A stretch of DNA of 58,643 bases, from assembly GCA_024229515.1 (NCBI GenBank), contig JAAESI010000025.1, positions 1 through 58,643 of the forward strand. Direction: 5' to 3'. Of this stretch, positions 52,235 through 58,643 are shown piece after piece (positions within the stretch are counted from its first letter, which is position 1; each line of letters opens with the position of its first letter). A program made the position numbers and the translations under genes. The DNA comes from Pseudomonadota bacterium (GTDB lineage Bacteria > Myxococcota_A > UBA796 > UBA9615). The notes beneath the pieces were generated by a model, which was given only the letters and a program-made list of their open reading frames with translations, did not search any database and was not told the origin of the DNA.

Positions 52235-52263
52235 TTGACAGCGACCGGATCAGGAACCAGAAT
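52235..52263 (+). promoter_or_regulatory. promoter of the tRNA-Pro gene
   Basis: TTGACA at 52235-52240, a 17-base spacer and CAGAAT at 52258-52263, 14 bases before the tRNA. Perfect -35 and five... of the -10 positions conserved in the AGAAT core; the arrangement mirrors the tRNA-Val promoter at 42859. Confidence 0.7.
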
Positions 52264-52276
52264 CCGCCGGCTCAGA

Positions 52277-52353
52277 CGGGGCGTAGCGCAGTCTGGTAGC
52301 GCACTTGACTGGGGGTCAAGTGGTCGTAGGTTCAAATCCTATCGCCCCGACCA
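52277..52353 (+). tRNA. tRNA-Pro (GGG anticodon)
   Basis: Complete cloverleaf with encoded CCA. Acceptor CGGGGCG (52277-52283) pairs with CGCCCCG (52343-52349); anticodon stem CTTGA/TCAAG holds loop CTGGGGG with anticodon GGG; T arm GTAGG-TTCAAAT-CCTAT; discriminator A and CCA end at 52353. Decodes CCC/CCU proline codons. Confidence 0.95.
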
Positions 52354-52358
52354 TCGAT

Positions 52359-52397
52359 GAGGGCCCCTCTGGAACCATGTTCCGGAGGGGCCCCCTC
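52359..52397 (+). terminator. hairpin terminator after tRNA-Pro
   Basis: Stem of 16 pairs with a 2-base bulge and one G-U (arms 52359-52374 and 52380-52397) right after the tRNA. The downstream GGTTCTATC is only weakly T-rich, so termination strength is uncertain. Confidence 0.55.
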
Positions 52398-52444
52398 GGT
52401 TCTATCAACACCAGACCGGAGACGATGGCCGCTGGCATTGGTCG

Positions 52445-53398
52445 CTAATCGCAGGCCGTCGCCACGGGGCCACCGTACTTCGCGATCGTGCCGTAGTTGG
52501 AGGCGCTGCTCATCAGGTTGCCGCCGAACCACCAGTACTCCTCGCCGTGGCGCCAAACGGCATGCAGGTCGTCGTAGGTCACCGGATCCTCGGGGCACTC
52601 CCAGCTTTCACCGTCCCATCGGCCCATCCCACCCTGCATTCCAGCGATCCAGACGTCGTCCCCCGGCGCCGTCCAGACCCCGCTGAGCGGCAGGCTCGCG
52701 CAGTTCGGGCTCACTTCGACCTGGGACCAGGCGCTCCCACCCCAGTGCCACAGTTCGGCGGTCGACGTGCCGCCCACCGCCCAGACGTCGTCGGGGCCCC
52801 GCCCTCGGATCGTCAGCAGACGGGGCTGCTCGGGTGGAGTGCGATCCACGAGCTGCCCGTCCTCGAGGCGGTAGACCACGCCGTCACCCACGAACCAGCC
52901 CCCCCAGGCCTTGAACACCACGCCCGGTAGCTCGTCCGCGAACAACTCCCAGACGCCTCCGGATCTGGTCCAGATCTCCCCCAGCTGCGTGCCGAAGACG
53001 TCGCCCCCGACTGCCCAGACACGGTCGCCGTCGTCCCAGACCCCGTACAGGGTCGAGGCCGTGGGCACGCTCTCTTCCACCACCCCCGAGTCGTCGCCGT
53101 GCAGCACCAGGCCCGCGTCCCCGACCGCGAACCACTCTCTCGCCCCGTCGGCCCCGTGGAGCCACCACAGTGGGCGATCCGCCGGGCCGACCGCCTCGTC
53201 GACCCAGCACCCCCCCGCCTCGCTGGCCATGACCGCGGCGCTGCCGTCGAGTTGCCCCCCCACCGCCAGCAGACGGTCCCCGTCCGACCAGGCCGACAGC
53301 AGCACGCCGCCGATTCGCTCCTCGGCCACCAGGCTGAACCCGGGCGCCGCCTCGCAGCCGACGAGCAGCCCCGCGGCGGCGAGGATGGCGGCCCTCAC
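52445..53398 (-). CDS. beta-propeller-like lipoprotein of the iron-type operon
   Basis: Lipoprotein of 317 residues (lipobox LLVGC) with about six repeated blades carrying W-x-VGG/DDVWAVGG cores: LLAVGGQLDGSAAVM, EWFAVGDAGLVLHGDD, RVWAVGGDVFGTQLGEIW, DDVWAVGGTSTAELWHWGG, DDVWIAGMQGGMGRWDG. Such DVWAVG-repeat proteins are common in myxobacteria and unassigned. It is the last gene of the minus-strand operon; the GTG overlaps the stop of the di-haem protein (GTGA), so it is coupled to iron-type functions. Confidence 0.85.
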   Translation of the reverse strand: MRAAILAAAGLLVGCEAAPGFSLVAEERIGGVLLSAWSDGDRLLAVGGQLDGSAAVMASEAGGCWVDEAVGPADRPLWWLHGADGAREWFAVGDAGLVLHGDDSGVVEESVPTASTLYGVWDDGDRVWAVGGDVFGTQLGEIWTRSGGVWELFADELPGVVFKAWGGWFVGDGVVYRLEDGQLVDRTPPEQPRLLTIRGRGPDDVWAVGGTSTAELWHWGGSAWSQVEVSPNCASLPLSGVWTAPGDDVWIAGMQGGMGRWDGESWECPEDPVTYDDLHAVWRHGEEYWWFGGNLMSSASNYGTIAKYGGPVATACD

Positions 53399-54711
53399 AG
53401 CGACCCCAGGAAGCGGAGCAGGGCGGCCCGGTCCTCTGCCGGGAGGCCCTGGAAGCCCGACTGGGCGCCCGCCGCCTCTCCTCCGTGCCACAGGATGGCC
53501 TCCTCGCGGGTGCGCGCCCGGCCGTCGTGCAGGTATGCAGCGGCCCCGAGCACCGTCTCGGTCAGTCCGATCCCCCACAGGGGCCGAGTCCGCCACTCCG
53601 TGCCCGTGGCGCCGAAGTCCGGTGCGTTGTCAGCAAGCCGCGGACCCATGTCGTGCAGAAGCAGGTCGGTGTAGGGCTGGATCACCTGGTCCCGCAGCGC
53701 TTCGACCTCGTGGTCCCCGGTCTGCAACTCCGCGACGTGGCAGCTCGAACAGCCGATCTCATCGAACAGCTCCTCCCCGCGCTGGACCGTGGGGTCGTCC
53801 CAGTCCGCCCGCGCCGGAACGGCCAGCGTCTGCATGTAGAAGGCCGCCAGTTCGACGGTCTCTTCGTCGATGTCCACGCCCCCGTCTTCATCTGGGAACA
53901 CCGGGTTGCTGATCCCCATCGTCGCGGCGAAGCCGCTGGCCGAGTTCTGGAACAGGCTCGGCTCCTGGGCCTTCCAGCCCACGCGACCGATCACGTTCCT
54001 CTGGAGCGTCTCGTCGAAGACGATGTTGAGCCGGCCGGAGATGCCGTCGCCGTCCTTGTCATCGGGATCCGCGAGCCCCTGGAGCGTCTCGTCGGAGATC
54101 GCCTCGAGCAGCCCCAACCCGACGATCGGAGAGGGGATCCGGAGGGTCCGCATCGCGTCGTCGGCCAGCTCACCGCCGTCAGCGAACACGACGTGGACCC
54201 GAGGCTCACGCAAGCTCCAGGACGTCCCGTCCGGGTAGCTCCCCGCCTCCTCCACCCAGGTGAGGTCGATGGTCGCTTCGGCCTCCCAACCCGGCAGCGC
54301 GTGATCTCGCAAAGGGGCCCCTGGGCCTCCGGGCGAACCCTGGGGACCGGGGACATCGCGCTCGATTCGGACCGTGAGGTGGCTCTCGAGGGGGCCATGT
54401 CCGACCACCGGCAGGCCGCGGCCGTTGCCGGGATGGCAGGCCGCACAGGAGGTGTTCAGGTACAGGGGACCGAGGCCCGGGTTCACGTCCGACGGCCGTG
54501 AGACGAAGGTCGCCTCGAAGGCGAGCTCCGCCTCGAGGTGGCGCTCGAACTCCTCGTCGTTGAGGTTCGAGGCCGGGTTGTCGAATGCGTTGCTGGAGCG
54601 GTCGAGGACGGTCGTGTCACCGCCGGCCAGCGGAGCGCTGTCGACGCACCCCCCCAGCAGGAGCAGCGCCCCGGTCACTCCCGCCGTCTTGGTTGAGCGG
54701 GTTCTTCGCAT
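53395..54711 (-). CDS. di-haem oxidoreductase (DUF1111/DHOR, thiol oxidoreductase-like), lipoprotein
   Basis: Protein of 438 residues, lipobox LLGGC, with two c-type haem motifs C89AAC92H93 and C321SSC324H325 in the positions typical of DUF1111 (DHOR), relatives of di-haem peroxidases. WGIGLTETVLGAAAYLHDGRARTREEAILWHGGEA is the conserved end. DUF1111 genes sit beside imelysin genes in many bacteria and are linked to iron acquisition, though the reaction is not established. Twelve bases separate it from the upstream imelysin gene. Confidence 0.9.
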   Translation of the reverse strand: MRRTRSTKTAGVTGALLLLGGCVDSAPLAGGDTTVLDRSSNAFDNPASNLNDEEFERHLEAELAFEATFVSRPSDVNPGLGPLYLNTSCAACHPGNGRGLPVVGHGPLESHLTVRIERDVPGPQGSPGGPGAPLRDHALPGWEAEATIDLTWVEEAGSYPDGTSWSLREPRVHVVFADGGELADDAMRTLRIPSPIVGLGLLEAISDETLQGLADPDDKDGDGISGRLNIVFDETLQRNVIGRVGWKAQEPSLFQNSASGFAATMGISNPVFPDEDGGVDIDEETVELAAFYMQTLAVPARADWDDPTVQRGEELFDEIGCSSCHVAELQTGDHEVEALRDQVIQPYTDLLLHDMGPRLADNAPDFGATGTEWRTRPLWGIGLTETVLGAAAYLHDGRARTREEAILWHGGEAAGAQSGFQGLPAEDRAALLRFLGSL

Positions 54712-54722
54712 GATGTCCTCCG

Positions 54723-55823
54723 CTACCTCGTGACGAAGGGCTGGAGTTCAGCCTCGTAGGAGGCCTGCACCACCCGGATCGCGTCCTGGGCAGCCGTGAT
54801 CTGGTCGGCTGCGGCGGGGTCGGTGATCGAGTCGCGGAAGGGCTCCGGGATCGCCCCCAGGGAGGCGATGGCGGCATCGATCTCCGAGGTGACCCGAGCC
54901 GCGAGGTCCGGATCCACGTCGCCGACAAAGTCGGCGAACGAGGTGCTGCTTTCGCCGGTCTGCAGGTTGATGCCGAGCCAGGCGTTCCGGACGCTGTGGA
55001 TGTTGTCCGTGAAGTCCTCCAACGAGTTCCAGCTGAACTGGCTCTCCACGAGGGTCACGTCCTGCTCGCCAAACGGGTCGGCGATCTTGCCGTTGGCGAC
55101 CTCGTCGAGGATCCCGATGGAGCCGTAGACGATCTCCTGCGCTGCGGCCTGCATCGACGGGTAGACGGTGTTGTCCGTCGCCCCCGCGGTGCGGATGAAG
55201 TCCCCGTAGGGGGCGGCGCCGCCCACCCCGTCGGTCCAGGCCGCGGCCAGCTCGGTGCCCAGATCCGTCATCTCCGCCACGACGCCGGCGAGGTACTCCA
55301 GTTCGCGGCCAGTCAGGTCCGCGGCGGTGTTGTCGTTGCCCGTGCCGAACAGCAGGTACTCGGCCGTGTGGAACCCCTGCAGCGTGTCGTCGAGGCTGGA
55401 CACGTAGGCCTGGGTCAGCTCGTCACCGGAGGCGAGCACCTGGTCCAGGGCGGTCCGGTCCACCGGCCAGCTGTCGAGTGCGGGGTCGAAGCCGAGCCCG
55501 TCGACGGGCCCGAACAGGAAGCCCTCGCTGGCCTCCCAGGGCTCCCGAGCAGACACCCACGCCTGCTGGGCCGCCTCGAGGTTCGCCTCGGTCGGATCCG
55601 CCTGCAGGGTCTGGACGCTCGTCTCCAGCAGCGCCAGCCGCTCCGCCAGCGCCTCGTACGTCGGGATGATCACGTCGTCGGCGAAGGCTGCGACGATCGC
55701 GGGGGCCAACTCGCTGTCTTCGAACGCGGGCCCGTTCGAACCGGAGCCCCCGCAGCCGACGATCAGGAGGGCGCAGGCCACGATGGCAGGACGTAGATGG
55801 GAGGGCAGGGTGAAGTCGGACAT
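54723..55823 (-). CDS. imelysin-family (M75) lipoprotein
   Basis: Protein of 366 residues (lipobox IVGC, Cys24) of the imelysin/EfeO-like superfamily, which binds iron or haem in the periplasm. The GxHxxE signature is G150FHTAE155, followed by YLLFG; the EDF..NIHSVRNAWLG segment and two four-helix-like halves are typical. The start codon sits in a 48-base tandem duplication, so an identical in-frame ATG with the same Shine-Dalgarno lies at 55871 and would add 16 residues before the signal peptide. The 55823 start gives a normal lipoprotein signal. Confidence 0.92.
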   Translation of the reverse strand: MSDFTLPSHLRPAIVACALLIVGCGGSGSNGPAFEDSELAPAIVAAFADDVIIPTYEALAERLALLETSVQTLQADPTEANLEAAQQAWVSAREPWEASEGFLFGPVDGLGFDPALDSWPVDRTALDQVLASGDELTQAYVSSLDDTLQGFHTAEYLLFGTGNDNTAADLTGRELEYLAGVVAEMTDLGTELAAAWTDGVGGAAPYGDFIRTAGATDNTVYPSMQAAAQEIVYGSIGILDEVANGKIADPFGEQDVTLVESQFSWNSLEDFTDNIHSVRNAWLGINLQTGESSTSFADFVGDVDPDLAARVTSEIDAAIASLGAIPEPFRDSITDPAAADQITAAQDAIRVVQASYEAELQPFVTR

Positions 55824-55888
55824 GGTCTCTCCGTTCAGAAGTAGATGGGGGGGCAGGGTGAAGTCGGACATGGTCTCTCCGTTCAGAA
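55793..55888. repeat. 48-base tandem duplication of a translation start region
   Basis: Two direct copies (55793-55840 and 55841-55888) differing at one base. Each contains the minus-strand Shine-Dalgarno GGAGAG, an ATG and eight codons of the imelysin gene; the right copy also holds the stop codon of the porin gene. It keeps frame (16 codons). The near-identity points to a recent event. Confidence 0.93.
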
Positions 55889-57376
55889 TTGGAACGCTGC
55901 GGTCAGGCGCACCGCGGTCTCCGGCCGCAGCTCGTCCGAGCCGAAGCGTCGGTGGGTCAGATCGAGCTTCAGGCCGGCGCGCTCCCGCCAGGACCAGGAC
56001 AGGCCTCCGGCGATGAGCGTCCGCTGGAAGCGGGGGTTGTCGAAGACGTCGTCGTCGACTCGGAACATCGTGTCGTAGTGTTCGATGCGGACGAACGGCT
56101 CCAGCCGGTGCGCCGACGCGGCCAGGGCCAGGGCCAGGACGTCGACACCGAACTCGCCCCAGAGGGAGAGCCCTTCGTCCGCCACCGCGCTGCGCAGTAC
56201 GCCCAGGTTGTTGGAAAGGCGCCGGTTCTTCTCGCTGATCTCGGCAGCGTTCCACAGGTGGCCCCAGACGAGGGAGAAGCGGCCCCGGATCGGCCCCAGG
56301 TCGACGGCGGCGTGCGCCGATGCGAGCAGGAGGGGAGCGGCGATCCCGCGCATGTCGTCCTTGGGCCTGCCCCCGCTGGTGTCGCCCGCGTAGAAGGAGC
56401 CGCCGAAGACCAGCCCCTCGACCGGGTGCAGGTCGATCCGCCCCGCGACTGCGGGCGCACGCACGCGCACCAGTTCGAAGCGGCGCTGCTGCCCGGTCGC
56501 GATCCACCCCTGCGAGGAGAAGCCGGTCGAGTCGAGCCCCGACACCACCTGTACCGTCGCGCTGAACCACCGGAGCCGCACCCGGGCCGAGATCCCCAGC
56601 TCGTCCCAGACCCCGGGGATGACGGTGGTCTCGGACTCGGGCCGCTTGCTGCCGAGGTAGTCGAACGGTCGGTGGTGGTTGTGGAGCAGCCCGATGGGAA
56701 CGTAGAAGCGGCCTACCTTCAGCTGCAGGTGGGGGCCGAAGCTGCGGGCCAGGTAGAGCTCCTCGAGCAGCACCTCTCCACCCTTGGTGACCTTGGTCTC
56801 GTACTCGCCGAACTCCTCGTACTCCAGCTCGAGTTCGGCGCCGGTCCCCCCGTGCTCGAACTCCACCTCCGCCTCCACCTCGAACCCTGCGCCGAGGTCG
56901 ACCTCCAGTTCGAGGGACAGCCTTGCGAGGTCGAAGACCCCCCGGCTGTCCGGCGCGGAGCCTCCTTCGGTCGTGGGATCGGCAGCGTGGTCCAGCCACT
57001 CGAACGTGGTCTCGCCGTAGCCGTGAAGCTCGATCCGGATGGGCAGGAGCGGACGGTCCGGGGCCGTCTCCCCGGCATCAACAGGCGCAGGGTCTGCGGC
57101 GGGCAACGCCGGCGGCTCCGACGCCTCCGGGGCGTGGTCCCGGAGGAGCTGTTCCAGGGCCTCGACCCTTCGGCGAAGCTCCTCCACCTCGTCCTCGGCC
57201 GTATTCGGAGGCGGGGGCTCGTCCTCCTCCCCGCGCGGCTGTGCATCAGCCGCCGGTGCGTCCTCCCCTTCCTCGTCCGAAGCTCGGGCGACGGGAGGAA
57301 CAAGAACGATCAGGAGAGCCGCGATCGCCGGCAGCAGCGGTCGCACGAAGGTCGGGTTCGGGGGTGAGGACTCCAC
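55883..57376 (-). CDS. outer-membrane porin-like protein with coiled-coil N-terminus
   Basis: Protein of about 497 residues: signal peptide (PAIAALLIVLVPPVARA), acidic/Pro linker, a short coiled coil (EDEVEELRRRVEALEQLLRDH), then a long alternating-strand barrel from IRIELHGYGETTFEW to the terminal Phe (TAAFQF), the classical outer-membrane C-terminus. It resembles OprP/OprO-type trimeric porins. First gene of the iron-type operon, so it may carry iron or a metal complex. GTG at 57376 is preferred for its GGAG at 5 bases; GTGs at 57346 and 57436 are possible, the latter being too close to the promoter. Confidence 0.82.
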   Translation of the reverse strand: MESSPPNPTFVRPLLPAIAALLIVLVPPVARASDEEGEDAPAADAQPRGEEDEPPPPNTAEDEVEELRRRVEALEQLLRDHAPEASEPPALPAADPAPVDAGETAPDRPLLPIRIELHGYGETTFEWLDHAADPTTEGGSAPDSRGVFDLARLSLELEVDLGAGFEVEAEVEFEHGGTGAELELEYEEFGEYETKVTKGGEVLLEELYLARSFGPHLQLKVGRFYVPIGLLHNHHRPFDYLGSKRPESETTVIPGVWDELGISARVRLRWFSATVQVVSGLDSTGFSSQGWIATGQQRRFELVRVRAPAVAGRIDLHPVEGLVFGGSFYAGDTSGGRPKDDMRGIAAPLLLASAHAAVDLGPIRGRFSLVWGHLWNAAEISEKNRRLSNNLGVLRSAVADEGLSLWGEFGVDVLALALAASAHRLEPFVRIEHYDTMFRVDDDVFDNPRFQRTLIAGGLSWSWRERAGLKLDLTHRRFGSDELRPETAVRLTAAFQF

Positions 57377-57438
57377 CAAATCTCCGGGCTCGCGGCAGAG
57401 CTGGCCTGGTTCGGCGTAGCTCCCCGCTCGGCCCACCG

Positions 57439-57467
57439 ACAGTATTGAGAATGATAATGAAAGTCAA
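57439..57467 (-). promoter_or_regulatory. promoter of the porin-imelysin-dihaem operon
   Basis: On the minus strand: TTGACT (57462-57467), a 17-base spacer and TACTGT (57439-57444). The spacer is unusually AT-rich for this DNA and holds a Fur-box-like sequence. Transcription would start near 57430, leaving a leader of about 55 bases before the chosen GTG. Confidence 0.65.
57447..57465. promoter_or_regulatory. Fur-box-like operator
   Basis: GAGAATGATAATGAAAGTC matches the 19-base Fur consensus at 14 positions, with the core GATAAT hexamers intact. It lies inside the promoter spacer of an operon with porin, imelysin and di-haem genes, so Fe-Fur binding would block RNA polymerase when iron is plentiful. 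Binding is inferred. Confidence 0.7.
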
Positions 57468-57481
57468 TATCAACTAGATAA

Positions 57482-57780
57482 GGACGCAGAGGTCCTCACG
57501 AGCCGATCCCGCATCGGGGACTGACGGCCGCACTCCTGGAGGGGCCTGTCTCCGAGCTGTCGAAGCTCGGAGAGCTCAACCTGCTGCTGTCCGACGGTGC
57601 TCGTCTCTTCACCTTCGCGAACACCGGTGACCCGAACCTGCGTCGAGCGGGCCTGCGACAAACGGGTGCTGATCTTCGCTACGCAGCCCCTGATCGACGA
57701 GGGGTGGCATCCCCCGCCGACGGGGCGGCTGCAGGTGCTCGAGGGAGGCCGCGTGACACCGTCCACCGGGTCACAAGCGA
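57482..57780 (+). pseudogene. fragment of a class II glutamine amidotransferase (EgtC/YafJ-like)
   Basis: Two pieces in different plus-strand frames add up to the C-terminal half of a class II glutamine amidotransferase. Frame 2 reads SELSKLGELNLLLSDGARLFTFANT (57551-57625), the family's NxxLSDG..LFAF segment. Frame 3, from about 57660, reads VLIFATQPLIDEGWHPPPTG and LQVLEGGRV, the usual VVATxPLxxEpW..G.LxvlxxG ending. A +1 shift lies between about 57625 and 57660. The N-terminal Cys domain is missing; upstream a stop at 57479 closes the frame. 57781-57840 holds nothing I can identify. Confidence 0.65.
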
Positions 57781-57840
57781 CAGACGGTTGTCGTCGCGCC
57801 TTGCAGCGGAGACTGAGATGGGGCTGTTGAGGACGACGCC

Positions 57841-58643
57841 TCAAGACCGCTCAGTGGGAGCCTCCCGTGATGTGGCCAGAGTTCTAAAACCATCCTGTAT
57901 GGCCGACCATAAAGTATGAACGGCCCCCGGATCCCAGGATCCGGGGGCCTGTTCATTTCCCGCCGTAGCCATTTCCGCAATGATCTTGAACGCTTTGCGG
58001 TAGGTCGGCTTGACCTCCCCCGCGGCCAGGGTGCAGTTCAAAAGGACGAGATTCAGCAACTTCCGCCGATCGGCGTGATTTCGCTGTTTGTAGAGTGAAT
58101 ACGCGCGGTTGGCGAGTTCAATCACCTGGACCGCCGTCTCCATCGTCCGCTGCCCCGCGCGGGTCAACGCCTCGATCTCCTCGTGGGCGGCGTACATGCC
58201 GCGCTCCCACTCGGCCTTCTTCCGCGCGAAGAAGTCGTCGTCGACCTTCCCCTCCAGCTTGTCCTCGTAGGCCGCGTCGATGAGCCTGCGGAAGCGTTCG
58301 AAGCGGCGGCGGGCTTCGGACAGCCGCCGCTCCTGCTCGCGCTCCAGGTCGTCCTTGCTGCTCTTGAGCGCGGCGATCGCCCACTCGGCCATCTGGTCGC
58401 TCATCTCCAGCGGCTTGATGACGCGCTCGCCGAGGAGGTCGGAGAGGACCTCCTCGCGCATGTACTTCTCCTTCCGGCAGACCTGGGCGCATCGGTAGTA
58501 GATGTACTTTCCGCCCTTCTTGCGCTCGACGGTGATGCGGGCGCCGCAGTGGCCGCAGCTCAGGAAGTCCTGGAACGCCTCCTTGTCGAGCCGCGCGGGC
58601 CGGGTGTCGTGGTGGCCGTCGAGGCGGGCCTGGACCTTCTCCC
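57841..58643 (-). CDS. large serine recombinase, C-terminal part (cut by the window edge)
   Basis: Partial protein of about 266 residues entering from the right edge. It begins within the recombinase domain and continues with a zinc ribbon (SCGHCGARITV, then CAQVC), followed by KYMREEVLSDLLGERVIKPLEM and a long coiled coil (LEREQERRLSEARRRFERFRRLIDAAYEDKLEGK, given by its tags LEREQERR and DKLEGKVDDDFF), as in phage and ICE site-specific serine recombinases. The catalytic Ser domain is outside the window. The last ~35 residues run through a perfect hairpin and look unlike the family, so the natural end may have been lost by a frameshift. Confidence 0.87.
   Translation of the reverse strand, partial: EKVQARLDGHHDTRPARLDKEAFQDFLSCGHCGARITVERKKGGKYIYYRCAQVCRKEKYMREEVLSDLLGERVIKPLEMSDQMAEWAIAALKSSKDDLEREQERRLSEARRRFERFRRLIDAAYEDKLEGKVDDDFFARKKAEWERGMYAAHEEIEALTRAGQRTMETAVQVIELANRAYSLYKQRNHADRRKLLNLVLLNCTLAAGEVKPTYRKAFKIIAEMATAGNEQAPGSWDPGAVHTLWSAIQDGFRTLATSREAPTERS
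57917..57955. terminator. 17-pair hairpin inside the end of the recombinase ORF
   Basis: TGAAC-GGCCCCCGGATC (57917-57933) pairs with 57938-57955 (one bulged T), loop of four bases, flanked by T-rich sequence. It has the form of an intrinsic terminator for the minus-strand recombinase but lies before the ORF's present stop. Confidence 0.65.

Overview
The window is GC-rich, gene-dense and proteobacterial in content. It looks like a chromosome segment of a Myxococcota-type (deltaproteobacteria-like) bacterium. This is inferred from the many secreted lipoproteins of unknown role, the Asp-rich linkers after lipoboxes, the calcium-binding TSP3-type repeats, the B12-binding radical SAM/DUF2344 protein next to RNase G, and the pheS-pheT-ihfA-merR order. 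No sequence search was possible, so the lineage is a guess. Many genes start at GTG or TTG and overlap their neighbour by 1-13 bases, which indicates long translationally coupled operons.

Layout. 168-3015 (minus): two lipoproteins, one with TSP3 repeats plus a VWA domain. 3129-7512 (plus): SGNH hydrolase, cysteine hydrolase and a GH116 glycosidase that carries a frameshift. 7465-10482 (minus): a large protein with a degenerate 5'-nucleotidase fold and a barrel-like C-terminus. 10571-13984 (plus): YiiX-type hydrolase, a lipoprotein, a methyltransferase, SlyX and a PRMT-like methyltransferase. 13994-16257: a TetR regulator divergent from a RetSat/CrtI-type oxidoreductase, with a perfect operator palindrome between them. 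17017-18026 (minus): Ogt and a GNAT protein. 18184-29197 (plus): a housekeeping operon of radical SAM/DUF2344, RNase G, DUF502, RlmN, MTA phosphorylase, TPR lipoprotein, MgtE and RecO, where RecO runs in frame into a lipoprotein. 29349-34284 (plus): secreted protein, cNMP-binding-like protein, small protein, patatin, arginase and thioredoxin; genes two to four look like a split NTE-type phospholipase. 34281-41170: FGE-like lipoprotein, SGNH protein, sugar epimerase, AI-2E-type permease, LipB and a beta-helix lipoprotein. 41174-42865 (minus): zinc-ribbon protein and a polytopic GT-C-like membrane protein. 42899-43075: tRNA-Val, a strong terminator and a G3N4 heptad repeat.

44898-50902 (plus) is the translation operon rpmI, rplT, pheS, pheT, a lipoprotein, ihfA and merR. 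It has a sigma70-like promoter and a structured rplT leader; infC is not present directly upstream. tRNA-Pro follows at 52277. 52445-57467 (minus) is an iron-type operon of outer-membrane porin, imelysin lipoprotein, di-haem DUF1111 oxidoreductase and propeller-like lipoprotein, behind a promoter whose spacer contains a Fur-box-like sequence. At the right edge lie a decayed class II glutamine amidotransferase fragment and the C-terminal part of a large serine recombinase, which suggests the border of a mobile element.

The best candidates for something undescribed are the split cNMP-binding-like/patatin operon with arginase, the pseudo-5'-nucleotidase barrel protein, the RecO-lipoprotein continuous ORF and the Fur-controlled porin/imelysin/di-haem/propeller set with its duplicated translation start.
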